From contig CANNUR010000031.1 in assembly GCA_947523045.1 (NCBI GenBank), positions 1-19,835 on the forward strand: a stretch of DNA of 19,835 bases, given 5' to 3'. The DNA comes from an uncultured Prosthecobacter sp. GTDB taxonomy: Bacteria > Verrucomicrobiota > Verrucomicrobiia > Verrucomicrobiales > Verrucomicrobiaceae. Position numbers and translations under genes: made by a program. Under the pieces are notes generated by a model. That model saw nothing but the letters and a program-made list of their open reading frames with translations. It was not told the DNA's origin and did no database searches. Positions within the stretch are counted from its first letter, which is position 1. The number at the start of each line of letters is the position of its first letter. Shown here one piece after another: positions 7,947 to 15,711 of this stretch.

Positions 7947-10878
7947 GGATGTGTAATCGTCTCATCCTGGTTGAGTGCCGCCCGGCATGCCGCCGACCAC
8001 AGTGCCTCGCCCTCGACTTGATGGGCGCGTTGTTTCGCCAGGAAGCTCTTGAGCAGTTCCAACTCCTCCACGGCCGGCGGGCGCGTCACGCAGCGGCGGA
8101 AGAGATTCGTCAGGCGGGCTTCATCGCTGTCCGATTCGGCCATGACCTGTTTCGCCATGGCCTGGGCGGCTTCGAGGAACATCTGGTCATTGAGCAGCGT
8201 GAGGGCCTGCAGCGGGCTGTTGGAGACGTCGCGGCGGGCGAGGCAGGCCTCTCCCGTTGGGGCGTCGAAGGTGGTGGCCATGGCGAAGGGGGCCGTGCGC
8301 TTCATGAAGGTGTACAGGCTGCGGCGGTGGCGGTCCTCGCCCTCGCTGGTCTGCCACTCGACCTTGCCATACGTGCCCTCGGTGGTGACGCTGGCCGGTT
8401 GCGGCGGGTAGACACCCGGTCCGCCCATCTTGGGCGACAGCAGGCCGGCGGCCTTGAGGGCGGCATCGCGGATGATCTTGGCATCAAGGCGGAAGCGGGC
8501 GCCGCGGGCCAGCAGCAGGTTCTGCGAATCTTTGTTGGCGAGTTCGGGTGTGATTTGACTGCTCTGCTGGTAGGTGGCGCTGGTGACGATGAGGCGGTGC
8601 AGCTTCTTCAGTGACCAGCCCTGTTCGCGAAACTCGACCGCCAGCCAGTCGAGCAGTTCCGGGTGACTGGGTGCCTCGCTCTGATAGCCGAAATCCTCCA
8701 GGCTGGCGACGAGGCCGCGGCCGAAGAAGGCCTGCCACTGGCGGTTCACCGTCACGCGGGCGGTGAGCGGGTTGTCGGGATGGAACAGCCACTGGGCGAA
8801 GCGCAGGCGGTCGGCGGGCGCGTCCCTGGGCAGCGACGGCAGGAAGGCCGGCACGGCCGGTGGCACCACCTCCTTCGGCTGCAGGTATTCGCCGCGGTGG
8901 TAGCGATGGGTGGGGCGAGGGTTGGAGGCCGGGCGTTCGCGGAACACCAGGGTTGGCTGGCCGCGTGGCGGGGTGCGTCGCGCGGCGAGCAGGGGTGCGA
9001 CCGCGGCGCGCATTTCTGGTGCGGTTTCGAGAAAGCGGCGGCGCAGCAGCTCGCGCTGCGACAGGTCGCGCGCGGCCAGCGCCTGCTCGACCTCGAAGGG
9101 ATGGCCGGTGGCCCTGGCGTGGTCGCCGATGGTGACGGAGAGGCGGAAGTGACCGAGCGGACAGGCGAAGTGCTTCTCAAAGAGCAGCTTGAGATCGATG
9201 CCATCGGTCAGGTCCACCGGTTGGGCAAAAAGGAAGACAGCGCTGTGGTTCTGGCCGTAACCGCCGAGCACCTGCCAGCCACTCGACATCTCGCCGTCGA
9301 GTGCGGCCGAGGCGTTGTTGGTTTTGCGCGCGGCCTTTTTCTTGCGGGCGGGTGCGGCTTCGCTGATGCGGTCCTCCTCCCTGTCATTGGTGGCCTCGGC
9401 GCGGGCAAATTGCACCAGCTTGCCGCTCTGGCTGGCTTGCAGTTCGCTGAGGAAAAAGCCGCCGAGCGGGCCTTCGTAATTCGTCAGGCCGGGGCCGTCG
9501 TTGGGCAGGCTCGGGTGGCTGGCGACCTCCAGCTTGAGCGCGGTGACGCCGCGGATCGGTGCCTGGAAACGCAGGTCGTAGACATCGCTCTTGGAGATGT
9601 CGCCACTGCCCAGGATGAAGCCGTCGGTCTGCGTCTCCAGATGCGGCATCGTCGTCTTCATAGCTTCCGGGCGCAGGATCTGCCAGTCCGAGGCGGTCTC
9701 GGCCTCGGTCTCGAGCCACTCGGCAAAGCGCCTTTCCAAGGCGGCCTCGCCACCGGGGAATTTGCCCGGCAGTTCGGCCGCCAGCCGCGCGATGCGCTCG
9801 GCCTGCGCCTTTTGCTGGCGCTCGATCTCCGGGGTCGGGATGGCGTAGGTCGGTTCGTCGGCGTTGTTGAGCAGGGCCATCAGGCTGTAGAAATCGGTGT
9901 GCAGGATGGGGTCGTACTTGTGGGTGTGGCACTGTGCGCAGCCCAGGGTCAGGCCCATCCAGGTGGTGCCGGTGACGGCGACGCGATCCACCATCGCGTA
10001 GAAGCGGTACTCGTTCGGGTCGATGCCACCCTCCTCGTTGAGCATGGTGTTGCGATGGAACCCGGTGGCGATGAGGTCGTCGGGCGTGGCCCCGGGCAGC
10101 ATGTCGCCGGCAAGCTGCTTCAGGCTGAACTGGTCGAAGGGCAGGTCCGCGTTGAGCGCCCGCACCACCAGTCGCGGTAGGGCCAGATCGGCCGCGGCCG
10201 GTCCTTCTCGTAGCCGTTGGTGTCGGCGTAACGCGCCAGATCGAGCCAGCGTCGCGCCCAGCGTTCGCCGTAGTGCTTCGAGGCGAGCAGGCGGTCGACC
10301 AGCCGGCCATAGGCATCGGGCGAACGGTCGTTGACGAAGGCATCCGCCTCGGCCGGCGTCGGTGGCAGGCCAATGAGGTCCAGGTGAACGCGGCGCACGA
10401 GGCTGTGGCCATCGGCGCGCGGCGCCGGCTGCAGGCCCTCCCTGGCGAGGCGGTCGCGGATGAAGGCATCGATCGGGTGCTCGCCAGTGCGTGGCAGGGC
10501 GGGGCGCCGGGGCGGCGTGTAGGCCCAGTGGGCCTCGTACTTGGCGCCCTCGGCGATCCATTGCCTGAGCAGGTTTTTGTCCTTTTCCGACAGGAACTTC
10601 TTCGTGTGCGGCGGCGGCATCAATTCGTCCTCATCGGTCGACAGGAGGCGGCGCACCACCTCGCTGGCCTCGGGCTTGCCGGGCACGATGGCGATCTCAC
10701 CGGACTTGCCGGCGCCGTGGGCGGACTCGGGCAGGTCGAGGCGCAGGCCGCCCTTGCGACTGTGCTCGTCCATGCCATGGCAGCTGAAGCACTGCTGGGC
10801 GAGCAGGGGGCGCACCTCGCGGTTGAAATCGACGGCGTGGGCCGCGGAGGCGGCAAGGGCGAAGACCAGGACTTTCAT
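7943..10878 (-). pseudogene. PSD1-type cytochrome c protein b (PSCyt1-DUF1549-DUF1553), split by a one-base frameshift
   Basis: The first frame runs 10878 to 10120 and starts with signal MKVLVFALAASAAHA. It contains a haem motif CFSCH (residues 30-34), ELMPPPHTKK and the start of DUF1549 up to YRDW at residue 237. The family sequence then continues in another frame (VVRALNADLPFDQF) to the stop at 7943. Adding one G at 10168 restores about 978 residues, a normal family length. The second part holds CAQCH (about residue 314 onward), a beta-rich middle region, and DUF1553 (TARVTVNRQWQAFFGRG, RRSLYTF, SNSPLQALTLLND) ending NQDETITHP. The sequence around the shift (GAC TGG TGG) is not a canonical slippery site, so this is either a recent mutation or a sequencing error. 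The gene starts 8 bases after DUF1501 no. 1. An exported redox role is expected, with substrate unknown. Confidence 0.88.
10165..10170 (-). other. Frameshift site in PSD1 cytochrome b
   Basis: The minus strand reads GAC TGG TGG TGC. The conserved family sequence D-W-V-V-R-A-L-N-A-D needs GAC TGG GTG GTG CGG. One G is therefore missing from a G run at this point, and both flanking frames remain conserved over hundreds of residues. Confidence 0.85.
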
Positions 10879-10886
10879 GGCGGGGC

Positions 10887-12350
10887 TCAGGCAAAGAGTT
10901 CCGTCACCGCCCGGCCCTTGCCGTCCTCGGTGACGTAGAAGGGGCGGCCCTCGACGGTGAATTCGGTCTTTGGGCTGATGCCCATGGCGGTGAGCATCGT
11001 CGCGTGCAGGTCCATGACGCTGACCGGATGCTTCACGGCCACCAGCGGGCGTTCGTCGGCGGTCTCGCCGTAGACAAAGCCCTTCTTCACGCCGCCGCCG
11101 AACATCACGACGCTGGTGCCGCCGGTGAAGTGGCGGTGCAGGCCGTAGTGCTTCATCTCCTCAATGCGATCGACCTTGAAGGTGGCCTGGTCGCTGGCGG
11201 TGGAGCCGGGCTTGCCCTCGATGAGGGCGTCGCGACTGAACTCGCTGGCGATGACGACGAGCGTGCGGTCGAGCAGGCCGCGCTCCTCGAGGTCGCGGAT
11301 CAGGGTGGCGATGGGTTGGTCGATCTCCCGGTGCAGGCCGGCGAGGGTTTCATGGCCGTCCTTGTGGGTGTCCCAGTACAGGAAGGGAACGTACTCGGTG
11401 GTGACCTCGACGAAGCGCACGCCGGCCTCGACGAGTCGGCGCGCCAGCAGGCAGCCGCGACCGAAGCGGCCGGTGTCGTACTGGGCGAGCACCTCCTTCG
11501 GTTCGAGGGTGATGTCGAAGGCCTCGCGCTCCCTGCTGCTGAGCAGGCGGTGGGCGTTGTCGAGGCTTCGCAGCAGCGACTGCTGCTGGTGGTCGCTCAT
11601 GCGGTCGCGGTTCGGATTGGCATCGACCAGCTTGCGGAACAGGCGGTCGCGGTTGGCGAAGCGGTTGGCGTCCATGCCCTTGGGTGGGCGCACCGACTGC
11701 GCGGCCTCCTCGGGGAAGGGCAGGTTCATCGGTCCGAACTCGCTGCCGAAGAAACCCGCGGTGGTGAAGGCTTTTAGTTCTTCGCTTTCGCCGATGCCCT
11801 CCAAGCGCTGGCCGATATTGACGAAGGCGGGCATGACCGGGTTGCGCGGGCCGAGCACCTTGGCCATCCACGAGCCGAGGTGCGGACAGGCCACCGTTTG
11901 CGGCGGCACGTAGCCGGTGTGCCAGTGGTATTGATGGCGCGAGTGCAGGATGCTGCCGAGGTCGGGCTGAACGGCGCTGCGGATGAGGGTCGCGCGGTCC
12001 ATCACCTGCGCGATGTTCTCCAGGCCCTGGCAGATTTTCACGCCGTCGACGGCGGTGTCGATGGCCGGGAAGGTGCTGAGCATCTTCGCCACTTCGAGGC
12101 CCTTCTCAAAGGGGTGGTAACGCTTCGGGTCGAAGGTGTCGGGCGCGGCCATGCCGCCGGCCATCCAGAGCAGGATGCAGGCGTCGGCCTTGGCGGGCGG
12201 CTGGGTCAGCTTGCTGCCATCGGCCCACAGGGCCTGCGGTTCGCCGGTGGCCCAGGCCGCGGCACCCGCGGCGGCGAGTTTTTTCAGAAAGTCGCGCCTA
12301 AGGTAGTCCTCACTCTCCGAGTGAGGGGTTGGAATGGATCGGGAATTCAT
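10887..12350 (-). CDS. DUF1501 protein no. 1, Tat leader partly encoded by a REP element
   Basis: The protein has 487 residues. The ATG at 12350 overlaps the RAYT stop as ATGA. No other in-frame start precedes the twin-arginine motif LRRDFLKKLAAAGAAAWA (arginines 18-19). Residues 9-16 (PHSESEDY) are encoded exactly by REP copy A, and residues 1-8 by the spacer between REP copies A and B. Family blocks include LLWMAGGMAAPDTFDPKR, RHQYHWHTGY, GSWMAKVLG, GCLLARRLVEAGVRFVEV and VMDLHATMLTAMG. The usual GEFGRTP block is replaced by ASEFSRDALIEGKPGS, so this copy belongs to a divergent subgroup compared with no. 2. It should be exported folded by the Tat pathway. Its likely partner is PSD1 cytochrome a, on the other side of the RAYT insertion, or PSD1 cytochrome b just downstream. 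Confidence 0.93.
   Translation of the reverse strand: MNSRSIPTPHSESEDYLRRDFLKKLAAAGAAAWATGEPQALWADGSKLTQPPAKADACILLWMAGGMAAPDTFDPKRYHPFEKGLEVAKMLSTFPAIDTAVDGVKICQGLENIAQVMDRATLIRSAVQPDLGSILHSRHQYHWHTGYVPPQTVACPHLGSWMAKVLGPRNPVMPAFVNIGQRLEGIGESEELKAFTTAGFFGSEFGPMNLPFPEEAAQSVRPPKGMDANRFANRDRLFRKLVDANPNRDRMSDHQQQSLLRSLDNAHRLLSSREREAFDITLEPKEVLAQYDTGRFGRGCLLARRLVEAGVRFVEVTTEYVPFLYWDTHKDGHETLAGLHREIDQPIATLIRDLEERGLLDRTLVVIASEFSRDALIEGKPGSTASDQATFKVDRIEEMKHYGLHRHFTGGTSVVMFGGGVKKGFVYGETADERPLVAVKHPVSVMDLHATMLTAMGISPKTEFTVEGRPFYVTEDGKGRAVTELFA
12303..12326 (+). repeat. REP copy A
   Basis: GTAG head at 12303-12306, then the perfect 19-base palindrome at 12308-12326 (8-bp stem, 3-base loop). It lies inside the coding sequence of DUF1501 no. 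1 and encodes residues 9-16 on the minus strand. Confidence 0.9.
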
Positions 12351-13078
12351 GGATTAAGGGTGGCTTCCGAGTCTTGTGGGGTGTGGGCATCCTCACTCGG
12401 AGAGTGAGGACTACTTTGGCCGATCTCACGAATTTGAGCGTTGTGGTAGAGCAGGTACTCGCTGGGTTGCAGGTGGGCCTTGATGGGATTGTCGGCGAGG
12501 TATTGGACGAGGCGATGGTATTGGGCCGGGCCGCGCACCAGGTGGTCAAAGGCGTCTTGTTGCCAGAAGCGACCCGTCTTGTTGAGAAGACGGTTGAGAC
12601 GCGTGCTGGTGAAGCGCTTCCACGACTCGCATTGCTCCAGTATGGCCTGTCGGTCTGGAAAAGTCACAAGCAGGTGAACGTGATTCGGCATGATGACAAA
12701 GCCATGCATTTGGTAGCGATCACCCTCAAAGTGCAGCAGGCTGTCTCGCACGATGGCGGCGCAGGCTGGGTCGCGCAAAGCACAGGAACCGTATCCTTGA
12801 TCCAAGAAGCGATGCCGGGCCTCGGTGAAGGTTGCATGGAACTCGGCGATCTCCGCGAGTGGCAGCTTTTGAAGGTGCTTTTTCCAATCCGGACTTTCGG
12901 GATCCAGGCCCCGATCCCTCAGCCACAAGCTGCGCTTGCTTCGCCAGGCACTGAGCAGTTCGACCGGCAGAGAGTCCTGCATCCGCCAGGTGATGAACAC
13001 GACCCTGTCGTCCTGAGCCCAGTGCGGCAGGCCGCGCTGAGTGATCAGCAGATCGTCGTTGGGGTCGAAGAATTTCAT
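12347..13078 (-). CDS. REP-associated tyrosine transposase (RAYT, Y1/HUH family)
   Basis: The protein has 243 residues. The ATG at 13078 (MKFFDPNDDLL) is preferred; an upstream frame from 13126 would read through REP copy C. The N-terminal block LPHWAQDDRVVFITWRMQDSLP is typical of the larger RAYTs. H133-V-H135 in MPNHVHLLVTF is the HUH metal-binding motif, W172-QQDAFDHLVR182 is the usual linker block, and Y193 in QYLADNPIKAHL is the candidate catalytic tyrosine. RAYTs nick single-stranded REP hairpins next to the GTAG tetranucleotide, and all the expected partners flank this gene. The last 24 residues derive from REP copy B and its spacer. The stop overlaps the DUF1501 no. 1 start at ATGA. 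All key residues are intact, so the enzyme may be active. Base composition is less GC-rich than in the neighbours. Confidence 0.92.
   Translation of the reverse strand: MKFFDPNDDLLITQRGLPHWAQDDRVVFITWRMQDSLPVELLSAWRSKRSLWLRDRGLDPESPDWKKHLQKLPLAEIAEFHATFTEARHRFLDQGYGSCALRDPACAAIVRDSLLHFEGDRYQMHGFVIMPNHVHLLVTFPDRQAILEQCESWKRFTSTRLNRLLNKTGRFWQQDAFDHLVRGPAQYHRLVQYLADNPIKAHLQPSEYLLYHNAQIREIGQSSPHSPSEDAHTPQDSEATLNP
12391..12419 (-). repeat. REP copy B
   Basis: Palindrome at 12391-12409, then CTAC (the inverted GTAG head) at 12411-12414 and TTTGG. It is inverted relative to copy A and lies inside the 3' end of the RAYT gene, encoding about residues 220-230. Confidence 0.9.
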
Positions 13079-13088
13079 GGCGGTCAAA

Positions 13089-13112
13089 GTAGTCCTCACT
13101 CTCCGAGTGAGG
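13089..13112 (+). repeat. REP copy C
   Basis: GTAG head at 13089-13092, palindrome at 13094-13112. It has the same orientation as copy A and lies directly upstream of the RAYT start, where its hairpin may affect RAYT expression. Confidence 0.9.
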
Positions 13113-13175
13113 TATTTTGAGTGCATCGTTATTTTGGATCCTAAGTGACCTCAGAGTGTGGCTTGGAGCTGGGAG

Positions 13176-13204
13176 CCTCACTCGGAGAGTGAGGACTACT
13201 TTGG
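13176..13204 (-). repeat. REP copy D
   Basis: Palindrome at 13176-13194, CTAC at 13196-13199, then TTTGG to 13204. It has the same orientation as copy B. It begins just past the stop codon of PSD1 cytochrome a, so its hairpin would fold at the 3' end of that reading frame and could stabilise or attenuate the transcript. There is no U-tract, so it is not a canonical terminator. Confidence 0.9.
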
Positions 13205-13208
13205 AGAG

Positions 13209-15626
13209 TTAGCGAACGTACAAAAAGTCGGGCTGCATGAGCAGGGCCCAGAGCAGGTCAGCCACCGGGGCCGCGGCCGGTTGCGGGCCAAGGGCCTCGA
13301 GGGCAGCGCTGAGTTCGGAGGCGGTGGGGGCACGTGCGAGGGTGTGCGCGTAGAGCCGGCGCACCAGTTCCTCGCTGGAGCTTCCATGACGTTCGACAAG
13401 TCGGGCGGCACCTTGTTCAAGGGCTCGGGTCAGGGGTTCGCCGTTGGACAGGTCGAGTGCTTCCAAGGTGGTCAGGTCCTCGGGGCGCATCGAGACGATC
13501 TGGTCACGGTTGGGCCGGCCCAGCGAGCGCATGAGAAAATCGCTCTTGACCAGCGCGGCACGAACCCTGCGGCCGGCGTTGGCGCTGCCTTGGGCGAGCA
13601 GGGCGGGGCCTTGTTGCTGAAGGGCGCGGGTCCAGACCGCAAGCGCCTTGACTCCAACGATCGGTTGGAAGTTCTTCGGCAGCGCGCCGAGGCGGCCCTC
13701 CTTGCCGGCGGGGGCGGACGGGCTGAACTGCCAGTCGGGTCCGCTGACCAGCGTCGATTCGCGGCCATCGGCGAGTTTGACACTGGCCTGGAAATACAGG
13801 CCGGCGGCGTTCGGGCCGTTGCCGGCGTTGCGGGCGACGACGACAATGGCGTTGTTGCCCGCTTGCAGCTTGTCGTGCAGGGGCACGGCGGTGACGCGAT
13901 CCCAAGCGTCGCCCTCAACGATCTTGCGACCGTTGACGTAGAGGCCGAAGCCGTTGTCGCAGGTGAGGATGGCGGCGCCGCCGGCGGGAGCGGCGTCGAG
14001 TTTCCAGTTGGCGCGCAGCAGGATCGTTTCGCCGGCGGGGGGCGTTTTGCCTTCGGCGGCGGAGTTGCCCCAGATCCATTGACCGCTCAGTTTGACGGCT
14101 TTCGCCGCTTCGGGATCGAGTCGGCCCCGGAAGACGGGGGCGTCCATCTTGGCGGGTGCGGTTTCGGTGAGCTGCCAGACGGCGTCGACAAACTGTTCCG
14201 CGGTCAGTCGCCGCGCACGCGGACCCCGGAAGACGAAGGGAGCCTGGGGATCGGCGACAGCTTCGCTGCGGGCCTGGTAGATGCGCGAGGTGGCGATGCG
14301 CTCCAGGGTCTTCTTCAGGTCATAACCGTTCTTTTGAAAATCCCGGGCGAGCCAGTCGAGCAGGTCGGCGTTCCAGGGCTCGGTCTGCATCGCGTCGAGC
14401 GGATGCACGATGCCGTGGCCCATCAGGCGGTGCCAGAGGCGGTTGACGAGGGTGCGCGTGAAGCGACCGTTTTCCGGGTGGGTCAGCAGGGTCGCGAGCT
14501 GGTTCAAACGCTCGGCGCGAGGGGCGGCGGGATCGACCTGGCCGAGTTCGGGGAACAGCCAGGAGGCGGTGGCGGTGCGGCCCACCGGCTTGTCGCAGCG
14601 ATGGATCTGCAGGGGTTGCTCGGCATAGATGGCCGCCAGGCCGTAAGCTTCGTCGAGCTTCCAGCGATCGGTGAAGCTGTCGTGGCAGGAGGCGCACTTT
14701 AGATTGATGCCGAGGAAGGACTGCCCGACGCTCTGGGCGAACTGGATCTCGACGGTCTGGCCGGCACTGACCTCGCCGCGCCACTTGATGCCGTCGATGA
14801 AGCCGCGGCTTTCGTCGCTTGGCGGGGCGATGAGTTCGCGGGCGAACTGGTCGAAGGGTTTGTTGCTGACCAGCGACTCGTACAGCCACTTGCTGATCTG
14901 TTTGCGGCCGCCGGTGATGAAGCCGGTGCCGCCGTAGTCATTGCGCAGCAGGTCGTTCCAGAAAGTCAGCCAGTGCTCCGCGTAGTCGACCTCGCGGGCG
15001 AGCAGGGCACGAACGAGGCGCTCGCGCTTGTCGGGCGCGCGGTCCTCGGCAAAGGCCGCGACCTCCTCCGGGGTGGGCAGCAGGCCAAGGAGGTCCAGAT
15101 GCGCGCGGCGCAGGAAGGTGGCATCGTCGGCGGCTGCAGGCCGCTGCAGGCCCTGCTTGGCGAAATGGGCGTCGATCAGGCGATCGACCGGGTGATCGCG
15201 GCCCTCCATGGCGGGTGGCAGAGCGACCTCGCGCGGTTTCAGGGGCGGTTCATAGGCGGGTGCCTGGAAGGTGAAGCCGGCCTCCCAGGGCAGGCCTTCG
15301 CTGAGCCATTGCTGAAGCAGGGCCACTTCATCCTTGGTCAGTCCCTTGCCCTTGGGCGGCATGCGCCGGTCTTCGTCCTCGGTTTGGACGATCTCCAGCA
15401 ATTCGCTGTGGCTCGGCTGCTTGAGGTCGATGATGAGACCGTTCTCGCCGCCGCGCAGCAGGGCCTCGCGGTCGTTGAGGGAGAACCCGCCCTTGAGCTT
15501 GTCGCCACTGTGGCATTCGGCGCAGTGCTTGCGCAGCAGCGGCACGATCTGGTGATTGAAATCCACGGCCGCCTGCAGGGGCGTGCAGGTGAGGGCAAGG
15601 CAGGCAAGACGAACGGTTGGGCTCAC
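13209..15626 (-). CDS. PSD1-type cytochrome c protein a with a beta-sandwich insertion
   Basis: The protein has 805 residues from GTG 15626, chosen because it gives the signal peptide MSPTVRLACLALTCTPLQAA. GTG 15632 or TTG 15665 are alternatives, and none has a clear Shine-Dalgarno. C35-AEC-H39 is the first haem motif, followed by EDEDRRMPPKGKG with the probable Met ligand. DUF1549 covers about residues 150-330 (HLDLLGLLPTPEE, EHWLTFWNDLLRNDYGG) and includes a second haem motif C311-ASC-H315. DUF1553 begins at FTRTLVNRLWHRLMGHG. At about residues 510-640 a jelly-roll-like module (WKLDAAPAGGAAILTCDNG, LYVNGRKIVEGDAWD, AGNNAIVVVARN) is inserted, and DUF1553 then resumes (LMRSLGRPNRDQIVS). It is an exported multihaem-type protein of unknown substrate. 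Its usual DUF1501 partner is separated from it by the RAYT unit. Confidence 0.87.
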   Translation of the reverse strand: MSPTVRLACLALTCTPLQAAVDFNHQIVPLLRKHCAECHSGDKLKGGFSLNDREALLRGGENGLIIDLKQPSHSELLEIVQTEDEDRRMPPKGKGLTKDEVALLQQWLSEGLPWEAGFTFQAPAYEPPLKPREVALPPAMEGRDHPVDRLIDAHFAKQGLQRPAAADDATFLRRAHLDLLGLLPTPEEVAAFAEDRAPDKRERLVRALLAREVDYAEHWLTFWNDLLRNDYGGTGFITGGRKQISKWLYESLVSNKPFDQFARELIAPPSDESRGFIDGIKWRGEVSAGQTVEIQFAQSVGQSFLGINLKCASCHDSFTDRWKLDEAYGLAAIYAEQPLQIHRCDKPVGRTATASWLFPELGQVDPAAPRAERLNQLATLLTHPENGRFTRTLVNRLWHRLMGHGIVHPLDAMQTEPWNADLLDWLARDFQKNGYDLKKTLERIATSRIYQARSEAVADPQAPFVFRGPRARRLTAEQFVDAVWQLTETAPAKMDAPVFRGRLDPEAAKAVKLSGQWIWGNSAAEGKTPPAGETILLRANWKLDAAPAGGAAILTCDNGFGLYVNGRKIVEGDAWDRVTAVPLHDKLQAGNNAIVVVARNAGNGPNAAGLYFQASVKLADGRESTLVSGPDWQFSPSAPAGKEGRLGALPKNFQPIVGVKALAVWTRALQQQGPALLAQGSANAGRRVRAALVKSDFLMRSLGRPNRDQIVSMRPEDLTTLEALDLSNGEPLTRALEQGAARLVERHGSSSEELVRRLYAHTLARAPTASELSAALEALGPQPAAAPVADLLWALLMQPDFLYVR

Positions 15627-15711
15627 AGCCACTGAAACGGTGGCGCAGGTGGTGACCCATCGCAAATCTTGTGTCGGATTCGGCGGTCTGCCGGTCGATC
15701 GCCCGGACCGT

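Larger units (their letters stand above)
12303..13199 (-). mobile_element. RAYT-REP unit: REP-associated transposase with an inverted REP pair on each side
   Basis: A RAYT gene is bracketed by two inverted REP pairs. Pair A/B spans 12303-12414 (112 bases) and pair C/D spans 13089-13199 (111 bases), with spacers of 64 and 63 bases. All four palindromes are the same 19-mer, CCTCACTCTCCGAGTGAGG or its reverse complement, with a GTAG head on the outer side of each pair. The unit lies between the stop of PSD1 cytochrome a and the twin-arginine codons of DUF1501 no. 1. No accessory tnpB gene and no target-site duplication were seen. Confidence 0.85.

Noticed and set aside
10160..10175. Programmed ribosomal frameshift in PSD1 b
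   Set aside because: No X-XXY-YYZ slippery heptamer or obvious downstream structure, and related PSD1 proteins are encoded in one frame.
10171..10561. Upstream part of the second PSD1 b reading frame as a genuine N-terminus
   Set aside because: The sequence is Arg/Pro-rich nonsense in this frame. The real protein sequence over these bases is in the frame starting at 10878.
12327..12390. Homology between the spacers of the two REP pairs
   Set aside because: Only GGATC and GTGGCTT are shared, at different offsets. The match is too weak to claim a common origin, despite the nearly equal length.
13176..13204. REP copy D as an intrinsic terminator of PSD1 protein a
   Set aside because: The hairpin has no following T-tract on the minus strand, and the genes downstream appear to be in the same operon.
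13158..14702. Plus-strand open frame of 514 codons opposite PSD1 protein a
   Set aside because: GC-driven shadow. The minus strand carries haem motifs, DUF1549 and DUF1553, while the plus frame shows no domain and begins inside REP DNA.
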